A DNA stretch of 64,000 nucleotides from JABDII01 sp963815325 (GCA_963815325.1 CAWFGG010000001.1:372001-436000); one strand, 5' to 3'; positions 45,531 through 54,045 are shown, counted from the first letter of the stretch. Notes: generated by a model not told the origin, from the sequence alone. Program-made: numbers and translations.

Positions 45531-46706
45531 ATGACCCATCGCGTACTCCTCGTGGGACTTGTCACGTTGGCCTCCGGAGCGGGGGCCGCAGAGGCACAGA
45601 CTGCTTCTCCCTTCGATCGCATCGAGGCCGTGGTGGAGCGCGGCATTGTGCGTGGGGTCTACCCCGGCGCGGTGGTCGTGATCGGTCGCGCCGATCGCGT
45701 CCTCTACGCTCGCGGTTTCGGGCATCTCACGTGGAACCCGACCTCATTGGCTCCGAGCCCCGACACTTCGCTCTGGGACATTGCCTCTATCAGCAAAGTG
45801 GTGGGCACGACGAGCGCCATCATGGTCCTGGTCGAGCGCGGTCAAGTTCAGCTGGACGCTCCGGTGTCGCGCTACCTGCCGAGATTTCGCGGACCCAACA
45901 AGGAAGACGTCACCGTCCGGATGCTACTGGACCACACCAGTGGGTTGCCTAGCTACGTTCAGTTTTTCAAGCTGACCAAGGAGCGGGATCGTGCGATCGA
46001 ACTCTTGTACCAGGAGCCGCTGCGGCGGCGGCCAGGTTCTGAGGCGGTCTACAGCGACCTCAACGCCCTCCTCCTCGGGCTGTTGGTCGAAGCCGTGTCA
46101 GGTGAAACACTCGACGCATTCGTATCGCGGGAGGTGTTTCACCCGCTTGGCATGACCAGCACGCGCTACCGCCCGACGGGAACGGACCGGAAGCGGGCCG
46201 TGCCCACGGGCCAGTGGCGGGGCCATCCCGTTGGGGGCGAGGTCAACGACCAGAACGCGGTCGTATTTGGAGGTGCCGCGGGTCATGCCGGCGTCTTTTC
46301 GACCGGAATCGACTTGGCACGGTTTGCCCAGATGTGGCTCAACGAAGGACGGACCCCGGGCGGTCGGTTCCTGCAGGCAGAAACCCTGCGGCGTTTTCTC
46401 GCCCGCCGCCAAGAAGCCGGGAGCCGTCTGCTCGGCTGGGATACCCCGGAGCACGCGCCGAACCGCCTCTCGGTGTTCGGAAACCTCCTGAGCGAGCAAG
46501 CCTATGGCCACACCGGCTGGACCGGCACCAAGATGTGGATCGACCCGGGCCGCGATCTCTTTCTCATCTTTCTCACGAACCGGAGTTTTCATCCCAAGGT
46601 GCGCGGTTCGATCTCCGAGCTCCGTGCCGTTCGCTCGCAACTCTCCGATGCGGTCGTACGAGCCGTGCCGGGCGCCTGTGAAGCGGTGGCATATCCCGAA
46701 TGCTGA
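45531..46706 (+). CDS. Secreted serine hydrolase, class C beta-lactamase family
   Basis: 391 aa from ATG 45531, which begins a signal peptide (MTHRVLLVGLVTLASGAGAAEAQ). The SxxK active site is in DIASISKVVG, the YxN-like element is VYSDLN, and the KTG-like element is GHTGWTGT. The family covers esterases, D-aminopeptidases and penicillin-binding-like proteins, and here it is likely a periplasmic esterase or peptidase. ATG 45489 is in frame but adds a non-signal extension. A TAGATT -10-like box lies at 45512-45517. The gene overlaps the DCC gene by 7 nt. Confidence 0.88.
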   Translation: MTHRVLLVGLVTLASGAGAAEAQTASPFDRIEAVVERGIVRGVYPGAVVVIGRADRVLYARGFGHLTWNPTSLAPSPDTSLWDIASISKVVGTTSAIMVLVERGQVQLDAPVSRYLPRFRGPNKEDVTVRMLLDHTSGLPSYVQFFKLTKERDRAIELLYQEPLRRRPGSEAVYSDLNALLLGLLVEAVSGETLDAFVSREVFHPLGMTSTRYRPTGTDRKRAVPTGQWRGHPVGGEVNDQNAVVFGGAAGHAGVFSTGIDLARFAQMWLNEGRTPGGRFLQAETLRRFLARRQEAGSRLLGWDTPEHAPNRLSVFGNLLSEQAYGHTGWTGTKMWIDPGRDLFLIFLTNRSFHPKVRGSISELRAVRSQLSDAVVRAVPGACEAVAYPEC

Positions 46707-47074
46707 CCCAGCCGGTACTCCTGTATGACGCCGACTGCGGGTTCTGTCGCAAGTGGATCGCCCGCCTGGCACGGTGGGACAAGCAGAAACGGATCCGGTG
46801 CATTCCGGCCGCCGAGCGTGCCGGGGTCCCGGACCTCCCACCGCTCTCCGATGCGGCACTTGCGCGGGCCATGCACCTGGTTACTCCCGACGGCCAGGTG
46901 CACGCCGGCGGCCTCGCGCTGCGGGCCATGTTGCCCTACCTACCGGGAGGCACGTGGCTCAGGCCGGTGTTCGCCATTCCGGGGGTCCAACTCGTGACCA
47001 ACCGGGTATACACATGGGTGGCGGAGCACCGTCACGGCTTGGGGTCCGACGGCGCGGCATGCGATACGCGTTGA
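46700..47074 (+). CDS. DCC family thiol-disulfide oxidoreductase-like protein (DUF393)
   Basis: 124 aa. The N-terminal VLLYDADCGFCRKWI has the DxxCxxC motif that names the family, in a thioredoxin-like fold. The later residues GGLALRAMLPYLPGGTWL and the hydrophobic IPGVQLVTNRVYTWVAEHR are also typical. Its redox role is predicted only. It begins inside the end of the serine hydrolase gene. Confidence 0.87.
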   Translation: MLTQPVLLYDADCGFCRKWIARLARWDKQKRIRCIPAAERAGVPDLPPLSDAALARAMHLVTPDGQVHAGGLALRAMLPYLPGGTWLRPVFAIPGVQLVTNRVYTWVAEHRHGLGSDGAACDTR

Positions 47075-47100
47075 CCGCGTTGCGGGCGGGCCGGTAGCTT
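47071..47100 (+). promoter_or_regulatory. Promoter of the DUF59 gene
   Basis: TTGACC (47071-47076), an 18-nt spacer and TAGCTT (47095-47100), about 20 nt before ATG 47121. A strong GGAGGAGG ribosome-binding site lies between. The -35 box overlaps the stop codon of the DCC gene. Confidence 0.6.
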
Positions 47101-47120
47101 AGGGGGGAGGAGGAACTGCC

Positions 47121-47420
47121 ATGCCAACGGTGGAAGTAATACGCAAGGCGCTGCGTTCGGTTCGTGATCCAGAACTCAACCTGAATGTCGTCGATCTGGG
47201 CCTCATCTACGATATCGTGCTGGACGAGGAGACCAACGTCCGCGTCGTGATGACGCTGACCTCGCCCGGCTGTCCAGCCGGCGAGGAAATCACTCGCGAT
47301 GTCCGTGACACCGTGCAGAACCTGGACGGCGTGGGGAAAGTCGACGTCGACATCGTCTGGGAGCCCTACTGGACGCCGGACCGGATCGACCCGCGGGTGC
47401 GTGCCTTCCTTGGTATGTGA
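47121..47420 (+). CDS. Metal-sulfur cluster assembly factor (MIP18/DUF59 family)
   Basis: 99 aa. The DUF59 fold is recognised by VRDPELNLNVVDLGLIYDI, VVMTLTSPGCPAGEEI with its single Cys, and the C-terminal VWEPYWTPDRIDPRVRAFLGM. Relatives (SufT, PaaD, MIP18) help insert or deliver Fe-S clusters. It is outside the suf operon 7 kb downstream but may work with it. Confidence 0.92.
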   Translation: MPTVEVIRKALRSVRDPELNLNVVDLGLIYDIVLDEETNVRVVMTLTSPGCPAGEEITRDVRDTVQNLDGVGKVDVDIVWEPYWTPDRIDPRVRAFLGM

Positions 47421-47444
47421 CCAACCAGCTCGACCTGCTCGCGC

Positions 47445-48680
47445 CTAGGCGTCGCCGGGCTCGAGCTGCCGCAACAATTCCTCGCCAAACACCCGCGTCT
47501 GCCATTCGCGTACGCCAGCGACTCGCTTCAGGCCTGCGATCGTCTTGGGATTGGTCCGGGCAATGGCCTCGAGGGTCCCGTTGGGGCAAATCACCCCCGG
47601 GGGGAGCTCGATCTGCCGGGCCAGGCGGTTACGGGCGGTCTTGAGGCGGTCGAGCCTCGCCTCGAGCGCCGGGTCGGGAGCGGGCCGCTCGCGCCGCTCG
47701 ATTCGTGGAATGTCCTGCTCGGGTAGGGTCAGGCCCCGATCGAGTGCCTCGAGTATTTCCAAACCGTTTCGTGCCACGGTGTCGCGGCTAATCCCGCGGA
47801 ATGCCGCAAGGGCCTCGAGATCGGCCGGTGGCGCCTTGGCCAACGCCAGTAGCGGTTCGTTATTGAGAATGCGAAATGGCGCGCGGTCCCTCCTGCGCGC
47901 GGTCCGCTCGCGCCACCGGTAGAGCTCCCGCAACACAGCGAGCGGCCGGCCCTTGAGAGCCTTGGCGCCCTTCATTCTCAGGTATGCATCCTTGCCGTCG
48001 CCGCCCCCGCCCCCGCCCCCGTCCCCGCCCCAGCGGACGCGCTCGAGCAGGGCACACTCTTCCTCCACCCAATCGAGCCGCCCGAGCTCGCTGAGACGGT
48101 TTCGGAAGATGTCGCGCAGCTGGGGCAGGTACTGCGTATCCATGGCCGCGTACTTGATCATTTCCTCAGACAGCGGCCGCGCCGACCAGTCCGCGCGCTG
48201 GAATTTCTTGTCGAGCTTCACACCGGCGTACTTGGCCAGCAAGGCAGCCAGGCCGACCGAGGGCTCGTTCATGAATTGGGCCGCGATCCTCGTGTCGAAG
48301 ACATGCGTCACCTGAAAGTGGAGGTCGCGGCGGAGGAGCCGCAGGTCGTAGTCCGCGTCATGGAATACGATTTCGATGCCCGGGTCCTTCAGGAGGGCCT
48401 CGATGGGTGACAGGTCGCGCACGGCCAGGGGGTCGATGACGGCAGTTAGGTCACGGCTCGAGAGCTGGAGGAGATACACCCGGTCTCGGAAGCGGTGGAA
48501 GCTCGCGGCTTCCGTGTCGAAGGCCAGAAGCGGAGTCCCACGAATCGCCTTGACCAAGCGGGCCAGGGCCTTGGTGGAGTCGATGAACTCCACTCCTTCA
48601 GGGACCCGCCCGCTGGCGGCCGAGGAACGCGGTGAGCTTGGCACGGCCCAAAGGTGCCCGGGGACGAGGGCCAGGCGCAA
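47445..48680 (-). CDS. rnd: Ribonuclease D
   Basis: 411 aa. The DEDDy 3'-5' exonuclease domain has Exo I LLAFDTEAASFHRF, Exo II VFHDADYDLRLL and Exo III YAAMDTQYL. A C-terminal HRDC domain follows (FRILNNEPLLALAKAPP...). It trims tRNA and structured RNA 3' ends. Between them sits a Gly-rich linker, encoded by five tandem hexamers (48001-48030). The start is uncertain: the frame opens at TTG 48680, the first 28 residues are low-complexity, and GTG 48644 or a later codon may be real. Confidence 0.9.
   Translation of the reverse strand: MRLALVPGHLWAVPSSPRSSAASGRVPEGVEFIDSTKALARLVKAIRGTPLLAFDTEAASFHRFRDRVYLLQLSSRDLTAVIDPLAVRDLSPIEALLKDPGIEIVFHDADYDLRLLRRDLHFQVTHVFDTRIAAQFMNEPSVGLAALLAKYAGVKLDKKFQRADWSARPLSEEMIKYAAMDTQYLPQLRDIFRNRLSELGRLDWVEEECALLERVRWGGDGGGGGGGDGKDAYLRMKGAKALKGRPLAVLRELYRWRERTARRRDRAPFRILNNEPLLALAKAPPADLEALAAFRGISRDTVARNGLEILEALDRGLTLPEQDIPRIERRERPAPDPALEARLDRLKTARNRLARQIELPPGVICPNGTLEAIARTNPKTIAGLKRVAGVREWQTRVFGEELLRQLEPGDA
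48001..48030. repeat. Five tandem hexanucleotide repeats in rnd
   Basis: Units of CCGCCC (one variant CCGTCC) encode Gly/Asp residues between the exonuclease and HRDC domains. The 6-nt unit keeps the frame when copy number changes. Confidence 0.85.
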
Positions 48681-48709
48681 CCACTGCCGTCACTAACACA
48701 ACACCATCA

Positions 48710-48725
48710 TGACATAATTGTGTCA
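48710..48725. promoter_or_regulatory. Imperfect palindrome upstream of rnd
   Basis: TGACATAATTGTGTCA has TGACA/TGTCA arms around TAATTG, 30 bp upstream of the rnd start. It may be an operator for rnd. Confidence 0.35.
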
Positions 48726-48795
48726 GTGCCCTCTCGTTCCCGCCCGTTCAACTACGTAATGCGTTGCTGGGCAATGAGATAACGCGGGGCTCCGG

Positions 48796-48966
48796 CTATT
48801 CCCGGACCGAAACCATCTCGAGCCCGGCGGCGATCTCATCCAGCGCCTTGTGCAGGATCTTGTAGAATTCCTCGCCCGGTTGGGGCGGGGTGCCCGTCGC
48901 CGCATCGAGCTGGAGTTTTCGGGCCAGCCGCGCGGCGTGCCGGATATAGTCAGTGCTGGGGCGCAT
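48796..48966 (-). CDS. Small hypothetical protein (56 aa)
   Basis: 56 aa from ATG 48966, with GGAG about 8 nt upstream. The sequence MRPSTDYIRHAARLARKLQ... then PGEEFYKILHKALDEIAAGLEMVSVRE looks like two amphipathic helices with normal composition. This is unlike the Arg/Ser-rich translation of the overlapping frame. It is divergent from the hydrolase at 49045. No family is recognised. Confidence 0.55.
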   Translation of the reverse strand: MRPSTDYIRHAARLARKLQLDAATGTPPQPGEEFYKILHKALDEIAAGLEMVSVRE

Positions 48967-49044
48967 ATGGGACTCCAGGATTGGAGTGGGCGTGTAGCTT
49001 GGCGTCCAACAATCTTACTCAGGGTCCGAACTCGGGAGGGGCGC

Positions 49045-49878
49045 GTGACGGCTCATTCGCAGCGACGGGTTCACCGGCTGGTGGTCGACGGCGTCGACTT
49101 GGCCGTCGAGGAAACAGGCCGAGGTCCTCCGGTGCTCTTCATCCACGGCTTCCCGCTCGACCGCACGATCTGGCGCCACCAGCTCGATCACCTCGGCGCC
49201 TATCGGTGCATCGCCCCCGATCTCAGGGGCATGGGTGCGTCCGGCTCGCCGGAGGAGGGGTACACCATCGCGCAATACGCTACGGATCTCGTCCGGGTAC
49301 TGGACCAGCTCGGTGTGAGCCGGGCTGGGGTATGTGGGCTTTCCATGGGAGGGTACATCGCGTTGGAGTTCGCGGGTCGGTTCAGGGACCGGGTCGCCTC
49401 GATGGTGTTGATGGATACGCGCGCCGAGGCCGACAGTCCGGCCGCGGCCGAAGCACGCATCGCCATGGCCCAGCGGGCAAGGAACGAAGGTCTCGCAGCG
49501 GTGACAGAAGAAATGCTCCCGAAGCTCCTCGCCCCGGAAAGCCTGGCGCGCAACGACTTGGTGGTTGCGTCAGTACGCCGAATGATGCGGGCGACGCCAC
49601 TCGCCGGCTTTCTGGGGGCGCTCCAGGCCATGCGTGACCGGGTCGACTACCGGGGTAGCCTCGCGGCTCTCGGGCCCACCCCAACCATGGTCGTGGTGGG
49701 AGCCCAAGACGCCATCACCCCGCCGGCCCTTGCCAGGACCATGGCGGCCGCAATTCCGGGGGCCAAGCTGGTGGAGGTGCGCGGGGCCGGCCACCTGGTC
49801 CCAATGGAGCAACCTGAAACAACAACCCAGTTGCTGAGGGAGTTTTGGGGGAGCGTGAAACCTGGTGAATGGGAGTAG
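49045..49878 (+). CDS. Alpha/beta hydrolase
   Basis: 277 aa from GTG 49045, with GGGAGGGG just upstream. It has the oxyanion motif FIHGFPLDRTIW, the nucleophile elbow GLSMGG, catalytic Asp in VVGAQDAITPP and His in GAGHLVPMEQP. It is a cytoplasmic hydrolase of the 3-oxoadipate enol-lactonase/haloperoxidase-like class, with unknown substrate. The open frame upstream (from 48850) is antisense to the small gene and not used. TAGCTT at 48995-49000 may be its -10 box. Confidence 0.88.
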   Translation: MTAHSQRRVHRLVVDGVDLAVEETGRGPPVLFIHGFPLDRTIWRHQLDHLGAYRCIAPDLRGMGASGSPEEGYTIAQYATDLVRVLDQLGVSRAGVCGLSMGGYIALEFAGRFRDRVASMVLMDTRAEADSPAAAEARIAMAQRARNEGLAAVTEEMLPKLLAPESLARNDLVVASVRRMMRATPLAGFLGALQAMRDRVDYRGSLAALGPTPTMVVVGAQDAITPPALARTMAAAIPGAKLVEVRGAGHLVPMEQPETTTQLLREFWGSVKPGEWE

Positions 49879-50042
49879 CGTAGGTAGTGACGCGGGAGCG
49901 AGGTGTTGTCTGCTTCCGCCAAGTAGGATCCTCTCTTACGGTCCCGGGGCCTCGGCCAAGCGTAGTAAGGCCCCGCGGGCCGCCTCTCTTTCTTGTCGAC
50001 GCACGCACTCGACCGACTGGTCGCGCCCCGCCCCCGACGCGC

Positions 50043-50318
50043 TCACCCGCCCCGTTCCGGCTGCGGTGGCCCCGGCGGATTGTCGCTCTCGAAGACCACT
50101 TTGTTCTTCTCGATGTACGACGTCCACTCCTCGGGAACGTCCTCTTCCGGGAAGATTGCCGTCACCGGGCACTCGGGCTCGCATGCTCCACAATCGATGC
50201 ATTCATCCGGGTGGATGTACAACATGTCCTCGCCCTCGTAGATACAATCGACGGGACAGACATCCACGCATGCCCGGTCCTTCACACCGATACAGGGCTC
50301 CGCGATTACATACGTCAT
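50043..50318 (-). CDS. Two-cluster ferredoxin (3Fe-4S/4Fe-4S or 2x4Fe-4S)
   Basis: 91 aa from ATG 50318, with GAGGAG 8 nt upstream. It starts MTYVIAEPCIGVKDRACVDV and has Cys clusters in CIGVKDRACVDVCPVDC and CIDCGACEPECPV, the pattern of Azotobacter/Thermus-type seven-iron ferredoxins. The acidic, Pro-rich C-terminal tail may dock partners. It is a soluble low-potential electron carrier. The gene stands alone and is divergent from the patatin gene. Confidence 0.93.
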   Translation of the reverse strand: MTYVIAEPCIGVKDRACVDVCPVDCIYEGEDMLYIHPDECIDCGACEPECPVTAIFPEEDVPEEWTSYIEKNKVVFESDNPPGPPQPERGG

Positions 50319-50467
50319 GTGCTGCTCCTCAAAGGATGGCCGTTCTTGGCCCACCGGTTCAGATCGCGTCGAAAGGTATAAGAAGTCCTTTACACCGGCG
50401 CAAGGGGCATCATCCCGTGGGAGAAAGGCGCCCAATGGTCGGTCCGTCGCCGGTTAGATTCGGATCC

Positions 50468-52531
50468 ATGCGCCGCTTCCGGATGGTCGCGTTGGTCCTC
50501 GCATTGCTGAGCGTGGGACAAGGGTATCGCATGCTCGCGGCCCAGGCATGCGCCACGGGTCCGGTGGCCCTGGTGCTTTCGGGCGGTGGTGCCAAGGGCC
50601 TGGCCCACATCGGCGTCATTCGGGCGCTCGACAGCGCCGGCGTGAGGCCGGACCTGATCGTGGGAACCAGTATGGGAGCGTTGATTGGGGCGCTCTATGC
50701 CAGTGGGTACTCCCCCGCGGCCATCGACTCGCTGGCACGAAGCCTTCCCATCTCCGACTTCTTCAGCACCTACGCGCCGCACGCGCCCAGGTCGCTTGGA
50801 CGGCTGCAGCCCCTCGTGGTGTGGGAGCAAGGAGAACGAGGATTCCACATCCGGGGTGCGGCGGTTGAAGAGCCTACCGTCAACGCCCTACTCAATGTGG
50901 CCATGCTTCGCGGCAACCTCCTCGCGAGGGGGAACTTCGATTCCCTTCCCATTCCGTTTCTTGCGGTGGCCACGGACCTGAACGATCGGAGCCCGGTGGC
51001 GCTCGACTCGGGTGACTTGGCCCAGGCCGTTCGCGCGAGCCTGGCCATTCCCCTGATCTTCGAACCGGTCCGTTGGCAGGGCCGCGTCCTGGTCGACGGC
51101 GGGCTTTCCCAGAACATCCCGGTCGGCATCGCCCGCATGCGCGGCGCGACGAGGGTGATCGTGTCGAACACGACGGAAGCGCCGACCGACTCGGCTGACT
51201 TCTTCTCACCGTTTCAGCTGGCCGACCACCTGCTCGGGTTCCTGTTCCAGCAACCGGAGGACTCCACGCGCCCGGGAGACATCTACATCCGGTCCGATGT
51301 CTCCGGCTTTCGCAGCTTGGATTTTTCGCCCTCCAGCGTGGCCACCTTCATCGCGCGCGGCCGTCGCGCGGCCGACTCCGTTCTTGCCGGCGCCGCCTGC
51401 CTGCCGAAACAATCCGCGATCGTGCCGACGCGACTGCCGTCGTGGTTCGGTCTGGTCTCGGTATCCGACGCCTCCCCGTCGGAGGCGCGCGAGGTTAGGC
51501 AACTCCTCGGTCTCGTGCCGGGGGGCGCGGTTGATACCATGCTCCTGAAGCGACGGTTGCGACACCTCGCCAAACTCGACACCTACAAGGCGGTCTGGCT
51601 GGGTCCGTCCGGGGGCGGAGATTCGGTCGACCTCAACGTGGTGGTACGAGCGGCACCGTTGCGACAGGCCGGCCTTGGCCTCGCATTCGACAACGAACTC
51701 GGAGGACGGTTGTGGGTTGGCGGTGTTCACCGTGCACTCTTTCGAACGAGTCTGGAAGGAAGTGCAGCGGTGTTTCTCGGCCGCTACCAGCAAGAGCTCG
51801 ACCTCGGGCTCCGGACAGACGTGCGAATCGGATCGATGTTCCTGACCCCCACACTCAGCGTGCGCGGGTTCGATGACGACATCAGGGCGTTCGACAGCAG
51901 CGGCGACGAACTTCCTGAGCTCGCGACGACCGGGATCGAAGGCTTTCTCGGCCTCGAGCAACTGCTTCCTCGCGGCTGGGCCCTGGCACTCGGAGTAACC
52001 GCCCGGACCTGGGATGAGCCGAGTGCGGCCAATCGGTCCGCTGCCGGCGCGCACGCCCGGATCGAAAAGGTTGGCCGTGCAGCGGAGCGCTTGTTCATGG
52101 TTGCCGGGGCCTGGACGGATCGGTACCGCCAGGTGGAGGCCGAGGGCGTCGTCACCCTTATGGTCGGTCGGCTGAAAATCCGCCCCCGGGCTCGGCTAGG
52201 CTGGGGCGAGGATCTCCCGTTGGATCTTCAGTTCCCTCTGGGGGGCCACCAAGGGTTTCCGGGCCTCCATCTGGGCGAGCGACGCGGCTCGCGAGAAGTG
52301 CTCGCTGGTGTGACCCTCTCACATCCAATCGTGCGAATTCTCGACGGCCGGCTGGACTTCGTTGTGGGACGGTCGGCTGCCGATGGGCCGCTCTTCGCTT
52401 CAGAGGACTGGCTCTTCGGGGTTCGCCTCGGCATCGGCACCGACACGCCGATTGGTCCGGTGCGGGTGGAGTACGGCATCACCGAGCAGGAGCGCGACGC
52501 GCTCTTCATTCGAATAGGCCAGTGGTTCTAG
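50468..52531 (+). CDS. Patatin phospholipase fused to an outer-membrane beta-barrel (PlpD-like)
   Basis: 687 aa from ATG 50468. The signal peptide (about 1-27) is followed by a patatin domain (about 30-270) with oxyanion loop LSGGGAKG, nucleophile GTSMG and catalytic Asp in VDGGLSQNIP. A POTRA-like link (about 320-390) leads to a C-terminal Omp85/bacterial-surface-antigen barrel (GGRLWVGGVHRALFRTSLEG, then GGHQGFPGLHLGERRGSRE, ending in aromatic Phe). This is the layout of type Vd secretion proteins such as PlpD. The phospholipase may be exposed or released outside the cell. A TAGATT -10-like box ends 8 nt before the ATG. Confidence 0.88.
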   Translation: MRRFRMVALVLALLSVGQGYRMLAAQACATGPVALVLSGGGAKGLAHIGVIRALDSAGVRPDLIVGTSMGALIGALYASGYSPAAIDSLARSLPISDFFSTYAPHAPRSLGRLQPLVVWEQGERGFHIRGAAVEEPTVNALLNVAMLRGNLLARGNFDSLPIPFLAVATDLNDRSPVALDSGDLAQAVRASLAIPLIFEPVRWQGRVLVDGGLSQNIPVGIARMRGATRVIVSNTTEAPTDSADFFSPFQLADHLLGFLFQQPEDSTRPGDIYIRSDVSGFRSLDFSPSSVATFIARGRRAADSVLAGAACLPKQSAIVPTRLPSWFGLVSVSDASPSEAREVRQLLGLVPGGAVDTMLLKRRLRHLAKLDTYKAVWLGPSGGGDSVDLNVVVRAAPLRQAGLGLAFDNELGGRLWVGGVHRALFRTSLEGSAAVFLGRYQQELDLGLRTDVRIGSMFLTPTLSVRGFDDDIRAFDSSGDELPELATTGIEGFLGLEQLLPRGWALALGVTARTWDEPSAANRSAAGAHARIEKVGRAAERLFMVAGAWTDRYRQVEAEGVVTLMVGRLKIRPRARLGWGEDLPLDLQFPLGGHQGFPGLHLGERRGSREVLAGVTLSHPIVRILDGRLDFVVGRSAADGPLFASEDWLFGVRLGIGTDTPIGPVRVEYGITEQERDALFIRIGQWF

Positions 52532-52540
52532 CGGGTTGTG

Positions 52541-53239
52541 CTAGGAGGCCATCCACAGCCGGATGGCAAAAATCACAACCGTGATCATGACCACACGCCG
52601 AATCCAGTCGTGACCCTTGAGCACGCTCAAGTGCACGCCGACCAGGCCGCCCAGAAGATTCCCCAAGGCCAAAGCTCCCCCGCTGGCCCAATCGACCTTC
52701 CCGTATAGGCTGAACATCAAGAGCGCGAGCGGAGTGAAGAGGAGGGCGGTGAGGACCTTGAGGGCGTTTCCCCGAACGAAGTCGAGCCCCACGATCGTGA
52801 CCACCGCCAACACCAGGAAGCCCACCCCCGCCTGGACGAACCCGCCGTAAATCCCGATGCCGAAGAAGGCGGCCATGACCCCTGGTCCCAAGGGGAGCGG
52901 TCCAGGCCGAGGCGTGCGATTCCATCGCTTGAGTGGATCCCACAGCGTCCAGGCTGCGGCCACGATGATGACTCCCGCCAGGATCCGGCGGAACGCGTCG
53001 TCGCCCATGCGGATGGCCAGCCACGCGCCAACCATCGCCCCGAGCGCCGCCGGAACCCCCGCGCGCGGAATCCAGCGCCAGTCGATTACGCGATGGCGGT
53101 GGAATCCCCACACGGCGCCAACGTTTTGCACCAGAATCGCGACCCGGTTGGTGCCGTTGGCAACGGTTGGCGGAAGTCCGAGAAAGATGAGCACCGGCAG
53201 CGTGATGAGCGACCCGCCGGCCGCGATGACATTGAGCAC
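52541..53239 (-). CDS. TauE/SafE-family sulfite/anion exporter
   Basis: 232 aa from GTG 53239. It has seven to eight hydrophobic helices and the family repeats NVIAAGGSLITLPVLIFLGLPPTVANGTNRVAIL and GIGIYGGFVQAGVGFLVLA. It moves sulfite, sulfoacetate or related anions across the inner membrane. The in-frame residues upstream (TGYIILVAVGLVAGVL) clearly belong to the first helix, so the real start lies beyond 53239, yet only a CTG (53293) is available. A start error or a missing base is possible. It converges with the patatin gene 10 nt away. Confidence 0.85.
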   Translation of the reverse strand: MLNVIAAGGSLITLPVLIFLGLPPTVANGTNRVAILVQNVGAVWGFHRHRVIDWRWIPRAGVPAALGAMVGAWLAIRMGDDAFRRILAGVIIVAAAWTLWDPLKRWNRTPRPGPLPLGPGVMAAFFGIGIYGGFVQAGVGFLVLAVVTIVGLDFVRGNALKVLTALLFTPLALLMFSLYGKVDWASGGALALGNLLGGLVGVHLSVLKGHDWIRRVVMITVVIFAIRLWMAS

Positions 53240-53475
53240 GCCAGCGACGAGCCCGACTGCAACCAGGATGATATAGCCAGTCCAATGTGCCAGTCTGCTA
53301 CCCTCGGCCGCTCCGCGAGCCCGTGTTTTGGAGACCGTCGGCGATTCCGTTGACCGACGCCGGAAATACCTGGAAGAGTTCCGGCTCGGTCATGTGGCTG
53401 ATAATGCGGAAATTGTCCCCGAGACCGTGTGCTACGCGGGCAAGGTAGTGGGGATCCGTTGGGGAGGATGCGTTA

Positions 53476-54045
53476 CTAGAGTTCGGCAATCGAGGTGGAA
53501 TACGATGCCGTCCGCGGTTCGGGCTTCCCGTAGCGCCCCTTCGCCGCGTAATGACGATTCCACTCCTCCTTGAGGCAAAAGGGATCGAGCCCGTACGGGC
53601 GGTCTACCGCGAGCACGCCGTCGAGGTGATCGATTTCATGTTGCAGCAACTCGGCGCGATCGCCCTCGAGGTCGACCTCGTGCTCGGCTCCTTTGAGGTC
53701 TTGGTACTTGACCTTGATCCGATGGACCCTGGACACGCGGACCAGGAGCTGTGGGAACGAGAAACAATCGTCCCAGACAGCGAAGTCCTCGCCGCCGATA
53801 TCAAGGATCTCGGGATTGATGAGCGGCCACGGCTCGTCCATCTCCACGTACACGATCCGGACCGGGGCTCCGATCTGGGGTGCGGCAATTGCTCGTCCAC
53901 TGCCGAAGCGGGATTGCCAATCTCGGAGGGTTTCCCTCAGGTCGTCGATGATCATCCGTACCGCCGCCGAGCGCGGCTTGGCGATGATTTCACAGCTGGT
54001 CCGGAGAACCGGGTCGCCCAGGAGGCGGATGCGATGAATGGTCAT
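53476..54045 (-). CDS. def: Peptide deformylase with atypical motif 2
   Basis: 189 aa from ATG 54045 (AGGA upstream). The start MTIHRIRLLGDPVLR, motif 1 GSGRAIAAPQIG and motif 3 LLQHEIDHLDG identify a metal-dependent deformylase that removes the formyl group from nascent proteins. Motif 2, normally EGCLS, reads DDCFSFP: the metal-binding Cys stays but Glu and Gly are replaced. It may be a divergent type-3-like enzyme or have altered specificity. The frame is open to 54096, but the extension is not family-like. Confidence 0.85.
   Translation of the reverse strand: MTIHRIRLLGDPVLRTSCEIIAKPRSAAVRMIIDDLRETLRDWQSRFGSGRAIAAPQIGAPVRIVYVEMDEPWPLINPEILDIGGEDFAVWDDCFSFPQLLVRVSRVHRIKVKYQDLKGAEHEVDLEGDRAELLQHEIDHLDGVLAVDRPYGLDPFCLKEEWNRHYAAKGRYGKPEPRTASYSTSIAEL

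Noticed and set aside
49890..49960. Possible 4.5S/SRP RNA on the minus strand (GGCGGAAGCAGAC)
   Set aside because: The conserved GGTCCGGAAGGAAGCAGC core and the long hairpin arms are missing.
53298..53489. 63-codon minus-strand frame between def and the TauE permease
   Set aside because: Composition is not clearly protein-like, it overlaps the end of def and has no ribosome-binding site. It cannot be supported as a gene.
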